Assembly (NCBI RefSeq): GCF_030381805.1
Contig: NZ_JAUDRH010000001.1
Span: 737,839-801,838 of the forward strand
From: Chlorogloeopsis sp. ULAP01
GTDB lineage: Bacteria; Cyanobacteriota; Cyanobacteriia; Cyanobacteriales; Nostocaceae
DNA length: 64,000 nt
Direction: 5' to 3'
The notes under the pieces are model-generated. The model saw only the letters and a list, made by a program, of their open reading frames with translations. It did no database searches and was not told where the DNA came from. The position numbers were made by a program, and so were the translations under genes. Shown here in pieces: positions 41,608 to 50,559 of the stretch; within the stretch, counting starts at the first letter, position 1, and each line of letters starts with the position of its first letter.

Positions 41608-43761
41608 TCAAGATGTTGCCAGGATCTGGTGCCAAGCTTGTTGTTTCACTTCAACATCACCTTGAGTAACAGCAGCATCCCAACGCGTAATATTACCTTC
41701 ACGCCAAAACTTCAAATCCACAAGAGCCTTACCAATTTCTACTTGGCGGAGGGTAATATCAGGTAACCATTCTGGTAAATATGGATCGACGTAAAGTTGA
41801 TTTTTGGGAGCGTCTGCTTGCAAACCCAGCATCGCTTGCAGAAGATGAAAAACCGATGCCGCCGCCCAAGCTTGTGGCACATTGGCTTCTAGATAGGGAA
41901 CTGGAAAGGCTCCTGGTTCTACCGCTATTCCGGCAAATAGTTCTGGCAAGCGATAGCTAGCAAAGTATTTTGCGGCATCAAAAATCCCACCAGCAACCTG
42001 CGCTACCTCTTTAGCAAAACCATAGCGTTTAAATCCCAAGGCAATAATACCGTTATCATGGGGCCAAATTGAACCTAAGTGGTAAGAAAAAGGATTATAT
42101 GCAGGGTTTTGAGTGGATATTGTGCGAATGCCCCAGCCACTCCACATCTGGGGTTGCAAAAGTCTTTTCACTACAAGTTCTGCTCGCTCAGGACTAACAA
42201 TACCACTCCAAAGACAATGACCAGCATTTGAAGCAACAGTACGAATAGGTTGTTTATCAGGATCGAGGGCTAGGGCATAAAAGCTTAAATCCTCACACCA
42301 AAACTTTTCTTCAAAGCGTGCTTGCAGTTGGGTAGCCTTGGTGCGTAGTTCTGTGGCGTAGTTGTCTTCTCCCAAAACATCAAAAGCTTCTGCCATGCGC
42401 ATATACGCATCAAAAGCGTAACCTTGGAGTTCGCACAATGCCTTGGGAGCGTTCACCTGGCTACCATCAGGGTAAACGATCGCATCACCAGAATCTTTCC
42501 AACTTTGATTGTCGAGTCCATCTTTTGAGCGCTTTCGGTACTCCTGCAAACCATCATTATCCAAATCGCCATATTTTTCTATCCATTCCAAGCAACCTAT
42601 AGCTACATCTCGATAGTCTCGTAACATCTCCTCATCCCCCAGCCATTTCCAAGCCTCATGCAGGGCGATTAAAAATAAAGGAGCGGTATCGGCTGCGCCG
42701 TAATAGGGGGTGTGCGGTATTTTATTGAAATACGCCAATTCACCCATGCGAATCTCGTGCAGAATCTTACCTGGTTCGGCATCTCGCCAATCATCCCACT
42801 CTTGAGCTTGGAGTTCGGCAAGTTTTTGCAACGTTCCCCTCACAAAACCAGGATGCACAATCATATTTTGCAGGCTAACAATCAAACTATCACGACCAAA
42901 CAAAGTCACGAACTTGGGTACACCCGCCGCAGGTATCCAAGTATCCTTAGTAAATTTGTAGTCATATAGTCGTAATGCCCCCAAGTCTTCAACTGATTGG
43001 CGATAAAGTCTAGTAATATCCCCATCTGAGCAGGTAACATCAGTCACAATATTTCGCCAAAGTTGTTGAACTTCATCCAACCCCGTTTCAATGGCTTGTT
43101 GGTAAGACAAGTCTACTGGTTTACGAACGTGTTTATTGTCTGCCAGGGTGTAAAGGCAACAAGTATTCCAGGTAGCACCAGGTTCTAGGGTAATCTCAAA
43201 AATAATCCGCCCATTACCATAATGGGGTTGCACGGGACAGTTGGCTAAACGATAACTGAGACACTGGAAAAAATCACCATTGGTGTAAGTAGTTACCAGT
43301 TCACTTTGTTCTTTGTTCCATTGTGTTTCAATGTGTCCGCGACGGACGAACTTTTGAGATTCAACCTCAAAGATATCAGCAAAGTCTGAACGCAGGGCAA
43401 TTTCTAGATTGAAATGAACTTTTTTGCATCCATAGTTGGTAAGCTGCAACTCTTCACGAATACCCTCGCTGGCAACCCGACTAATAATTAGTGACAATGT
43501 ACCCTTGGTATAAGAGCCATCATCAGTTGTAAATTCCGGATTGACGAGATAAACGCGATCTGCATAATAAGCAGTTGTTGTAGAAGTTAGACGTATCCAA
43601 TTTTTACCGTTTAAATAGCAGTTATAGTAGCTCAAGAATCGAGTATCATCCGAAAAAATACCTTGGTTAGTTTCAGGATGAATATTGCCACTTAAATCAG
43701 TCACCATAAAGGTTCTGCCGTGGTTAATTGTTAAATTTGGAGTGCCAACATTTATTCTCAT
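41608..43761 (-). CDS. amylo-alpha-1,6-glucosidase/glycogen-debranching-type protein
   Basis: This protein has 717 residues. The N-terminal beta domain (residues 10-250; GRTFMVTDLSGNIHPETNQGIFSDDTRFLSYY in outline) is the GDE_N-type domain, followed by an (alpha/alpha)6 barrel (GVPKFVTLFGRDSLIVSLQN, DNDGLQEYRKRSKDGLDNQSWKDSGD, GIRTISTQNPAYNPFSYHLGSIWPHDNGI). It resembles bacterial GDE-like glucosidases and should act on alpha-linked glucans or small glucosides; true debranching is not proven. No signal peptide is seen. The phospholipase gene begins 23 bases upstream in the same direction, so they may be one operon. Confidence 0.85.
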   Translation of the reverse strand: MRINVGTPNLTINHGRTFMVTDLSGNIHPETNQGIFSDDTRFLSYYNCYLNGKNWIRLTSTTTAYYADRVYLVNPEFTTDDGSYTKGTLSLIISRVASEGIREELQLTNYGCKKVHFNLEIALRSDFADIFEVESQKFVRRGHIETQWNKEQSELVTTYTNGDFFQCLSYRLANCPVQPHYGNGRIIFEITLEPGATWNTCCLYTLADNKHVRKPVDLSYQQAIETGLDEVQQLWRNIVTDVTCSDGDITRLYRQSVEDLGALRLYDYKFTKDTWIPAAGVPKFVTLFGRDSLIVSLQNMIVHPGFVRGTLQKLAELQAQEWDDWRDAEPGKILHEIRMGELAYFNKIPHTPYYGAADTAPLFLIALHEAWKWLGDEEMLRDYRDVAIGCLEWIEKYGDLDNDGLQEYRKRSKDGLDNQSWKDSGDAIVYPDGSQVNAPKALCELQGYAFDAYMRMAEAFDVLGEDNYATELRTKATQLQARFEEKFWCEDLSFYALALDPDKQPIRTVASNAGHCLWSGIVSPERAELVVKRLLQPQMWSGWGIRTISTQNPAYNPFSYHLGSIWPHDNGIIALGFKRYGFAKEVAQVAGGIFDAAKYFASYRLPELFAGIAVEPGAFPVPYLEANVPQAWAAASVFHLLQAMLGLQADAPKNQLYVDPYLPEWLPDITLRQVEIGKALVDLKFWREGNITRWDAAVTQGDVEVKQQAWHQILATS

Positions 43762-43784
43762 AATTTCACTTGATTAAACAAATT

Positions 43785-45077
43785 CTAAAGTTGTGATTGT
43801 AAGAACAGAACTAAACGTCCAATAATTCGCTTCCACAACGGCCGAGTACGCCAGCCTGTCATACTAATTAGTTGGCTGCGCTCAATGCCAGTATGGAAAA
43901 TCTGCTTGATGTGTTCCACCATTTGCGGTTCCGCAGTAGAGATATTCAGTTCATCATTGTGGAAGAAGCTGCGGGGATCGAAGTTAGCACTGCCGGTACT
44001 CACCCATTGATCGTCAACTAACAAGCACTTACCGTGCAGCATACTTGGCTGATGCTCGTAAATTTTGATCCCTACTCGGAGTAAGTCTCCGTAAAGCTCA
44101 CCAGAGGCGTAGTAAACTAATTTTTTATCGTTATGTGGCCCACAGGTAAGAATACGCACGTCAATTCCCCTTTTCTTTGCTGCGATCAGGGCTTGACGTG
44201 ACTGATGGTCGGGCAAAAAATAAGGACTAGCAATCCAAACTCGCTCTTTGGCTGCAAAAATAGCCGTAGTAAATAAGGCTCTGATTGAAGAAGAAAGATT
44301 AGAAGGGGCGTCACCCGGAGTTACGAGAATCATTGCTGCCACTGGTGGATCGGGATGAAAATTTTCTGCACCCAAGTCTACTGTGCCGCGAGCCGCTGCC
44401 CAGTGCTGCATGAACATTCCTTCCAGAACCGACACCACGGCTCCTTCTAAGGAGAACTCAAAGTCAAACCAAGGAGCCGTATCGCCAAATTTTTTCTGCC
44501 CATCCCAATAATCAGAAATTCCAGCACCACCAATCAAAGCAGTTTTTCCATCAATGAGCAGTAGCTTGCGGTGAGTGCGCCCGGCATAATCAAACGGAGC
44601 TTTCCAACTAAAAGATTTAAAGAAGCGAACCTCTACACCAGCTGCCTTTAGTCGTTTCCAATACTTTTGAGGTAATTTTTTTGTACCGTAGTGATCGACA
44701 ACTATTTGCACTTCAACACCAGCAGCAGCCTGCTCGGCTAAGGCAGCAGCAAAATCGTTGGCACGATGCCCCGGAGTCATAAAAAATGTCTCAAAGTGAA
44801 TGCATCGCTTGGCACTCCGAATTGTCTCTAACCGTGCCGATTGAATCTCATCCGCCTCAAACCAAAAACCGTTGACGTAACCGCTTGTGCGTAAAGAATT
44901 AGATAAACTGCCTAAAGCAACAGCAAAACGGTGTTCATCTGGACTGGGAACATTTATGGCTCTGTAGTCGATATAATCGCGGAAGGCTCCTCGAAAATAG
45001 AAGACGACGATGAAGAGAAATCCGGCGAAGAGGGCGATCGCGCCTAGCCACCCCAAAGCGGTAGCAAGTAGCTCCAT
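43785..45077 (-). CDS. phospholipase D/cardiolipin-synthase-like protein
   Basis: This 430-residue protein has an N-terminal membrane helix (ALGWLGAIALFAGFLFIVVFYF) and two HKD motifs: HRKLLLIDGKTALIGG and HGKCLLVDDQWVSTGSANFDPRS. Two HKD motifs form one PLD active site that transfers phosphatidyl groups, for example two phosphatidylglycerols to cardiolipin. A second PLD-type gene is not in the window. No signal of transfer is visible. It is upstream of the glucosidase with a short gap. Confidence 0.88.
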   Translation of the reverse strand: MELLATALGWLGAIALFAGFLFIVVFYFRGAFRDYIDYRAINVPSPDEHRFAVALGSLSNSLRTSGYVNGFWFEADEIQSARLETIRSAKRCIHFETFFMTPGHRANDFAAALAEQAAAGVEVQIVVDHYGTKKLPQKYWKRLKAAGVEVRFFKSFSWKAPFDYAGRTHRKLLLIDGKTALIGGAGISDYWDGQKKFGDTAPWFDFEFSLEGAVVSVLEGMFMQHWAAARGTVDLGAENFHPDPPVAAMILVTPGDAPSNLSSSIRALFTTAIFAAKERVWIASPYFLPDHQSRQALIAAKKRGIDVRILTCGPHNDKKLVYYASGELYGDLLRVGIKIYEHQPSMLHGKCLLVDDQWVSTGSANFDPRSFFHNDELNISTAEPQMVEHIKQIFHTGIERSQLISMTGWRTRPLWKRIIGRLVLFLQSQL

Positions 45078-45093
45078 TGTGAAATACTGTCAG

Positions 45094-45276
45094 CTATTGT
45101 CTATAAATTATGATTTCTTCAACTACCACTGGTTTGTCACCCTGTTGGTAGAGTAAGGCGGCGAGGATGAGCCAAACAACCTCACCACCACGATGGGAAT
45201 TCTTATTCGTTCCGACTTCAACCAATGCCTGGGCAGGCACTTCACACTTTTCGGTACGTCTGTTTGAAGCTAAATA
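45094..45276 (-). pseudogene. possible C-terminal remnant of an unidentified gene
   Basis: About 60 codons are open between stops with protein-like composition (PAQALVEVGTNKNSHRGGEV, then a hydrophobic VWLILAALLYQQ) but no good start codon. I do not recognise it. It may be the tail of a deleted gene. Confidence 0.2.
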
Positions 45277-45292
45277 CTAGCTTCTGCAAATA

Positions 45293-45478
45293 TTAAGGAG
45301 TAGTCGGAGTCGCTGGTGGTGTTGTACCTGCTGGTGGCACTGGTGTTGTACCTGCTGGTGGTACTGGTGTTGTACCTGCTGGTGGTGTTGTTGTTGGAGT
45401 CTCGGCAGCAGGTTCGCAGGCACCTATTAGTAGGCTTAGTCCAACTGCTGAAGCTAGAAAAACAAATTTTTTGTTCAT
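45293..45478 (-). CDS. small proline/threonine-repeat lipoprotein
   Basis: This protein of 61 residues has a signal peptide ending in the lipobox LIGAC, so the mature part is only 41 residues. It consists of EPAAET, then tandem PPAGTTPV units and a PTTP tail. GGAGGAG lies two bases before the ATG, a strong site. The mature chain is a flexible anchored tail with no fold. The 24-base DNA repeat (GTACCTGCTGGTGGTACTGG type) could change copy number by slippage. Confidence 0.75.
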   Translation of the reverse strand: MNKKFVFLASAVGLSLLIGACEPAAETPTTTPPAGTTPVPPAGTTPVPPAGTTPPATPTTP

Positions 45479-45616
45479 AACTCCTCCTGAAAATGGAAGT
45501 AAAAAGTAAGGTGATGACTTTTTGAGAATGAGCGAAAAAATTGAAGATTTTGATTTATCCTGAGTGATTTATTAATTATTTGCATCCGTCAAAGGTTGTA
45601 GCACCTCGTTTTTAAT

Positions 45617-47077
45617 TCAAAATTCCATACCAAATAAGTCGAGAAAATACAAAATTGCAAACCCTGTAAAGAACAATCCTGACAAAACCATGAATGTTAA
45701 GGAAAACCAGCCTGGTTGTAATTGTTCTGGAAGTTGTGTACGGTTCAAATAAAGAGTTAAAAAGACGATAACGGGGGTATGCACTGTAGTAACAACACCG
45801 CCCACAGAGAGAATGTCTACTGGTTCGCGGACTAGAAAGAAAACAATCAGTGGTAGAATTGCAGTTATCCAAATTGCATAACTATTTTTAAGCCATTCTT
45901 GATTTGAGAGCTTGGAAAATACCCACTGCTGAAGATGATTGCCGTTATGTCCATTTTGTAATTGAGACTGATGTAGTTGTGGCTCCATGAGAATTTGCGT
46001 GGCATCAGCAAACATTCTTCCCCACCCATCTTGGTTACTGAGGATAGTCCCTGCTAAAGCGATCATCACACCAATAATTAGCAGCCAGTAACCAAATACT
46101 CCCCAAACTTCTGAGAGCAGCCGCGTCAGATCCTCCGCTACCTGGATACCTTCTGGAATGATTCCCTCAGGAGCTAAAAGTTCTGCACCTAAAATCATAA
46201 AGGCAACAATCACCAAGCCTCCCCCAATCACCCCGATCGCTGCGGTGGTACTCATAATCTGTATCCACTTTTTTAAGCGAGAATTGAGACGCTTTTGATA
46301 ATCCTCGTCTAAATACTCACGATGAAAGTGGCCATTATTTCCAGGCTCATGATCATGATTATCTTCCTCTAGTGGGCCACCATATTCCCGCGCCGCCACC
46401 CAGTAAGAAAACCACATAATTCCTGCTGCTCCCGCTAGGATAAAGCCTACCCAAGGTAGTATAAATTCCAGGTCTAAGTCTTGTGGAAAACCCGGAATTA
46501 ATCCCCCTCCGAACTGCTCAACTGGTGGGAAAACTCGTGCTGCGGTAATGATTGCCACTGCAACTAGCACACCTGCCATGATCGAAGTTGCCAGTTCAAC
46601 TACTTTGTAACGCCCTGAAATCACCAGGACTAATGAAAAAATAATTGTGATGGTGCCATAGAGTGCTTGATTACCCGGAAAGGCTATCATTAAGGCACTT
46701 CCGGTAAGGGCGGCAATTCCAGCAACTGTGACTACGGCAGCAACTAGTTGTGGTAGAAAAATTAACCAAATTGCCCAATTATTTGGCCCTGGTAGCTCGC
46801 GGTAGCCTTCTAGAATAGTCTTACCCGTAACAACGGTATACCAGCCGACTTCTCGAATCATCACCCACATAAAGAAGATGACAATCAGCGCCATCCACAG
46901 CAAGCCATACTCGTAACGCGAACCGATTCTTGGGGTAAACAGTACTGAACCAGAGCCTACGGAAGAAATCATCCAAATCAAACCAGGGCCATACCATTTT
47001 AGGCGGTTCCATCCTTTGGGAGGTTTGGGGGAGTGCGATCGCACTTGTACTTGTTGGCGTTCCCTAAGTTGTGTCAT
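45617..47077 (-). CDS. Nramp-family-like metal transporter, divergent
   Basis: Start at the ATG at 47075-47077 (MTQLRERQQ); 486 residues with about 11 membrane helices. The overall layout is Nramp (GPGLIWMISSVGSGS, then REVGWYTVVTGKTILEGYREL). However, helix 1 has SSVGSGSVLF where metal transporters carry DPGN, and helix 6 shows AGAAGIMWFSYW without the usual MPH. A His-rich cytoplasmic loop (DNHDHEPGNNGHFHRE) could bind metal. It may not move Mn or Fe in the standard way. No Mn-sensing element is visible upstream. Confidence 0.75.
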   Translation of the reverse strand: MTQLRERQQVQVRSHSPKPPKGWNRLKWYGPGLIWMISSVGSGSVLFTPRIGSRYEYGLLWMALIVIFFMWVMIREVGWYTVVTGKTILEGYRELPGPNNWAIWLIFLPQLVAAVVTVAGIAALTGSALMIAFPGNQALYGTITIIFSLVLVISGRYKVVELATSIMAGVLVAVAIITAARVFPPVEQFGGGLIPGFPQDLDLEFILPWVGFILAGAAGIMWFSYWVAAREYGGPLEEDNHDHEPGNNGHFHREYLDEDYQKRLNSRLKKWIQIMSTTAAIGVIGGGLVIVAFMILGAELLAPEGIIPEGIQVAEDLTRLLSEVWGVFGYWLLIIGVMIALAGTILSNQDGWGRMFADATQILMEPQLHQSQLQNGHNGNHLQQWVFSKLSNQEWLKNSYAIWITAILPLIVFFLVREPVDILSVGGVVTTVHTPVIVFLTLYLNRTQLPEQLQPGWFSLTFMVLSGLFFTGFAILYFLDLFGMEF

Positions 47078-47139
47078 GGTTGCAGTTTCAAGGAATCGTT
47101 TTACTAGCTTAAAAAAGGCAGGAGGCACAGAGAAGTTGG

Positions 47140-47195
47140 AGCGGCTTCCTCCGAAAGCGTTGCTCCTCCGAAGGAGGCTCCAAACTTCGGAGAGG
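47140..47195. repeat. palindromic repeat cluster
   Basis: GGAGCGGCTTCCTCCG, then CTCCTCCGAAGGAGG (a perfect 5- to 6-bp inverted repeat) and CCAAACTTCGGAG. Similar modules are at 25740-25800. It lies between the transporter and the monooxygenase. Confidence 0.65.
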
Positions 47196-47233
47196 CAGGA
47201 GGTAGAAGGAAAGAAATGACTGTTAATGATTGA

Positions 47234-48865
47234 CTAATAACTCTTAACTGTTGATTGAAACAGATAGACTTTTTGCAGATATGCCATGAGCTTATTGACA
47301 TCAGCACCTTGGCAACGATAACCGATATAGCCGTCTGGGCGAATCAAGTAAAGGCTTGCACTAGAAGCACCATAACTTCGGTGACACTCGCCTTGAGGAT
47401 CAAGGAGTATTGAACCTTGCCATTGTAAATCTTTTGGTATTTCCGTGCCAATAAGCACTATATGTACAGTTATGACATAAGGAAATTTACTTTCAATTTC
47501 CTGAGCCATTTGAGCCACACTAGTATAGCTGGGAAGCTTACCACCAAACAACAGCAGATGGTGCTGCGTATCAGCTAATACATGATATAAACGCTGCTGT
47601 CCCTTATCCGTTTGCACCAATACATCAGGAGCGCGATCGCCTGCTTTTGGGCTTCTGCTCAACCAAGAAAGTGGATAGCCATCTTGAACTATGGGACTAT
47701 TGCGATAGTTCACATTTAACTCAGACAAAGTATTGGTAATGCGTTGTTGAACTGGAGCAAAACTGGTAGCAAAACTAGCTAGATGCCTACGTAAAAACTT
47801 GATCGTAGGATTGCTTTGAACTATCGCTCGTGTAGCCCATTCCGTGCTGAGTAATAAAAACTTAGAGACTGGCTCACGTTCAGCTTGATATGAATCGAGT
47901 AAATGAATTGGTGCTTGATTTTTGATAACTAGGGCTAGCTTCCAAGCTAAGTTGTAGGCATCTTGCAAACCAGTATTCATACCTTGCCCACCAACTGGGC
48001 TATGAGAAGCTAAGGCATCACCTGCAACAAATACACGTCCTGCACGGCACTTGTCAACTATCCTTTGCCGAATACTAAATTTGCTTGTCCAGGTAGGATC
48101 GCCTAAAGTAGCTTGCAAACCACAGCGATCGCTTGTGAGTTGCTGAAAAATTTGTAACTCAGGATTTTCAGGTAATTCAATATCTGGAGGGACATTAGCA
48201 ATGATTCGCCAATTGTTTTCTCCTGGTAGGGGAAAAGCTGCTAAAACACCACTTGAACTGAAAAAAACTTGGATATTGTCGGGCGAAAGCTGCCAATCAC
48301 TCTTTAAATCTGCAAGGACAAACGTAGCTTGGATATCTATACCTTGATAGCCCAAACCAGCTGGCTTGCGAACGCTGCTGTGTGCGCCATCACAACCTAT
48401 TAACCAAGCTGCTCGACAGCTTTCTTCTTGTCCATCCGGATGGCAGAGTGTCGCTGTGACACCTTCCCTATCCTGTTCCAAGGTAGTAAAACTGACAGGA
48501 CGTTCAATATGTACATCAAGGCTCTCTACCAACTGTGCCAGGATACGTTCAGTCTCCGACTGCGGCAGGCTGAGAACAAAGGGGAAAAAAGAATCTATTT
48601 TGTCTATACTGATATGGGCAAAACGTTTGCCATCATCATGAATATTAGCTCCGTAAATCTTACAACCACAATCAATTGCTTCTTCAACAATACCTAGCTT
48701 GTCAAATATTTCCAGAGTCCGGGCAAAAACTGCAAGTGCTTTACTAGTTGTGGAAGGTTGTGGTTGCTTGTCAATCAGACGTGGTTTGATGCCATGCCGA
48801 GCCAATTGCGCAGCTAAAAGCAAGCCTGTTGGCCCCGCTCCTACGATTAATACATCAAGCGACAT
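47234..48865 (-). CDS. FAD-dependent aromatic monooxygenase
   Basis: This 543-residue protein is a group A flavoprotein hydroxylase: FAD motif VGAGPTGLLLAAQLA near the N-terminus, the DG motif GCDGAHSSVRKPAGL, and the second FAD motif GDALASHSPVGGQGMNTGLQDAYNL. A C-terminal thioredoxin-like domain without the cysteines follows (about 430-540), as in phenol- and pentachlorophenol-hydroxylase relatives. It should use NAD(P)H and O2 to hydroxylate an aromatic ring; the substrate is unknown. It has no close operon partner. The aromatic-ring dioxygenases in the window are far away. Confidence 0.85.
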   Translation of the reverse strand: MSLDVLIVGAGPTGLLLAAQLARHGIKPRLIDKQPQPSTTSKALAVFARTLEIFDKLGIVEEAIDCGCKIYGANIHDDGKRFAHISIDKIDSFFPFVLSLPQSETERILAQLVESLDVHIERPVSFTTLEQDREGVTATLCHPDGQEESCRAAWLIGCDGAHSSVRKPAGLGYQGIDIQATFVLADLKSDWQLSPDNIQVFFSSSGVLAAFPLPGENNWRIIANVPPDIELPENPELQIFQQLTSDRCGLQATLGDPTWTSKFSIRQRIVDKCRAGRVFVAGDALASHSPVGGQGMNTGLQDAYNLAWKLALVIKNQAPIHLLDSYQAEREPVSKFLLLSTEWATRAIVQSNPTIKFLRRHLASFATSFAPVQQRITNTLSELNVNYRNSPIVQDGYPLSWLSRSPKAGDRAPDVLVQTDKGQQRLYHVLADTQHHLLLFGGKLPSYTSVAQMAQEIESKFPYVITVHIVLIGTEIPKDLQWQGSILLDPQGECHRSYGASSASLYLIRPDGYIGYRCQGADVNKLMAYLQKVYLFQSTVKSY

Positions 48866-48943
48866 AAAGTACCTCCCTGATGTTAATTCCCAGTAAATTA
48901 ACTTAGACGCATGGCAACAACTAACTTTGAGATCTTGCCCCTA

Positions 48944-49501
48944 CTAACGCCGTAAAAATAACTGCGTAATATAGTAGGTGTTTCCATCTCGCCAAACTCC
49001 CACACCTGTTTCCGTAAAGTATGGACGCATAATATTTGCTCGATGTCCTGGACTTTTCAACCAACCATCAACCGATATTTCCACCGGTTGGGAAATATTT
49101 CTACCTTTAAACAGATTCTCTCCTACCACCCAGTAAGAAATACCTCCAGCACGTACTCGCGTTTCCACAGTGCTGCCATCAGCTCCTGTATGACTAAAAA
49201 AGTTTTTTTCTGCCATTTGTCGGCTGTAGTTCCGGGCAACATCTGCTAACCTTTCGTTATTTTGGAGAGGCTTAAGTCCGTTCTGTTCACGTACTTGGTT
49301 AATGCTTTGGCGCACTCCTGCCTCGATTTCTGCGGTTTTAGCGGTTTGAACGGGAATTGAGGGCTTTGCAGGCTGCTGTGTTGGAATTTCCACTCTTGGC
49401 AAGGGTGGTAAATATTCCAGTGCTTGTTCGCATCCTGTCGTCAAAAGTGTGATCGCTATCCCAGCTACCCTAGCAATCCAATACTTTCGGAAAGTAGTCA
49501 T
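48944..49501 (-). CDS. CAP/SCP-domain lipoprotein
   Basis: This 185-residue protein has a signal sequence ending in the lipobox LLTTGC, a proline-rich linker, and a CAP (cysteine-rich secretory protein/PR-1) domain. Conserved positions are VREQNGLKPLQNNERLADVARNYS, HTGADGSTVETRVRAGG, VGENLFKG and SPGHRANIMRPYFTETGVGV. The His and Glu of the CAP cavity are present. Bacterial CAP proteins sit outside the cytoplasm; the function is unknown. It is 100 bases downstream of the rhodopsin gene on the same strand. Confidence 0.85.
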   Translation of the reverse strand: MTTFRKYWIARVAGIAITLLTTGCEQALEYLPPLPRVEIPTQQPAKPSIPVQTAKTAEIEAGVRQSINQVREQNGLKPLQNNERLADVARNYSRQMAEKNFFSHTGADGSTVETRVRAGGISYWVVGENLFKGRNISQPVEISVDGWLKSPGHRANIMRPYFTETGVGVWRDGNTYYITQLFLRR

Positions 49502-49601
49502 CAGTCATTAATCATGGTGCAATATACTATTTGTCATTGCTCAAAAGTGATAAGTTCCCTTTATAGATGAGCTATTGACTAACTTGTTTAATATCTCTCA
49601 A

Positions 49602-50396
49602 TTAATATCGGACTCTGTGCTGAGAATGTTTTCGTTGCGGTTTCCCTAAATCAGCGATCGCCCCCAAAAAGTATAAAGTATTATCTGCAAAGCGATCGCC
49701 AGTTGTCCGATGTGTAGAATCTTGAAGATTACGCAAGCCGTGTAAATCTAGAAAACTAAATCCTACCTTAGAGAAAAAGGGAAGTACGCAAAACAAAAAA
49801 GTATCTATAGTCTGATTTACCCAACCAAAACCACTAGGCCCTATAATCCAGACAATTGGATAACCAATCCAAAATACTGTAAAGTAAGTGACAAGCTTGT
49901 TGTATAAGTTTGATAATTCCAGACCTTGGGTTTTAGTCTTAGCACGCAATGGCACCCAAATACCCCAAAGAACAATGAGAAAGGCGAAAACTCCACAGAT
50001 ATACCACAGATACCTCACCCAATTTCGTTCCGATAAATCCGCAATCAGCCCACTCGTAATCACAACTACCTGAGTACTCATCAAAAAGCCGATGAGTGTC
50101 CAATCTTTGCGAATATATTGCATTGCTGTCCAGGAGAGAGCCAGCAACAGTAACGGTGTAGTGACAATCCAATCAACGTAGCGAGCATAATGTGCAACTT
50201 GCCCCGCAGCTTCAACTTTACCTTGACCTAAGGCCATTGCCATATAAGCAAGTCCTGACCAAATCGGGATCAATATAGCAACAAGATACTCATACTGGGG
50301 AACACCGCGCGGATTACGACTTAATGACCAAAAATGTAATGCTCCAATTGCCATTAGAGCAACATAAATCCAATGAAAGATATCCTGCAATTCCAT
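49602..50396 (-). CDS. Anabaena-type sensory rhodopsin
   Basis: From the ATG at 50394-50396 (MELQDIFHWIYVAL) this is a 264-residue, seven-helix microbial rhodopsin with close similarity to Anabaena sensory rhodopsin throughout (ALHFWSLSRNPRGVPQYEYLV, MSTQVVVITSGLIADLSER). The Schiff-base lysine (K210), counterion D75, P206 and D217 fall at the same numbers as in ASR. The bacteriorhodopsin D96 position, Ser86 in ASR, is Ala here. The C-terminal tail is unrelated to ASR after LRNLQD (about 38 residues). ASR signals through ASRT, whose homologue is at 39109. The longer ORF upstream lacks similarity. Confidence 0.92.
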   Translation of the reverse strand: MELQDIFHWIYVALMAIGALHFWSLSRNPRGVPQYEYLVAILIPIWSGLAYMAMALGQGKVEAAGQVAHYARYVDWIVTTPLLLLALSWTAMQYIRKDWTLIGFLMSTQVVVITSGLIADLSERNWVRYLWYICGVFAFLIVLWGIWVPLRAKTKTQGLELSNLYNKLVTYFTVFWIGYPIVWIIGPSGFGWVNQTIDTFLFCVLPFFSKVGFSFLDLHGLRNLQDSTHRTTGDRFADNTLYFLGAIADLGKPQRKHSQHRVRY

Positions 50397-50559
50397 AAGG
50401 CTATCTCGGTAGGATAAGTAAGTTACAAAAAGAAGACAGCTTACAATCTGAGCATGACAAGCAAATGTGACTGGAAAGTGATTACTTAATTCACAATCAC
50501 AATTTAGGAATATATATCTCTCTTTAGGAATATTTATGCCTCTACTCAAGCTTGGCTAG

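Noticed and set aside
50397..50549. A longer rhodopsin N-terminus of 51 residues
   Set aside because: It is not like any rhodopsin leader, and similarity to ASR starts exactly at the ATG at 50396.
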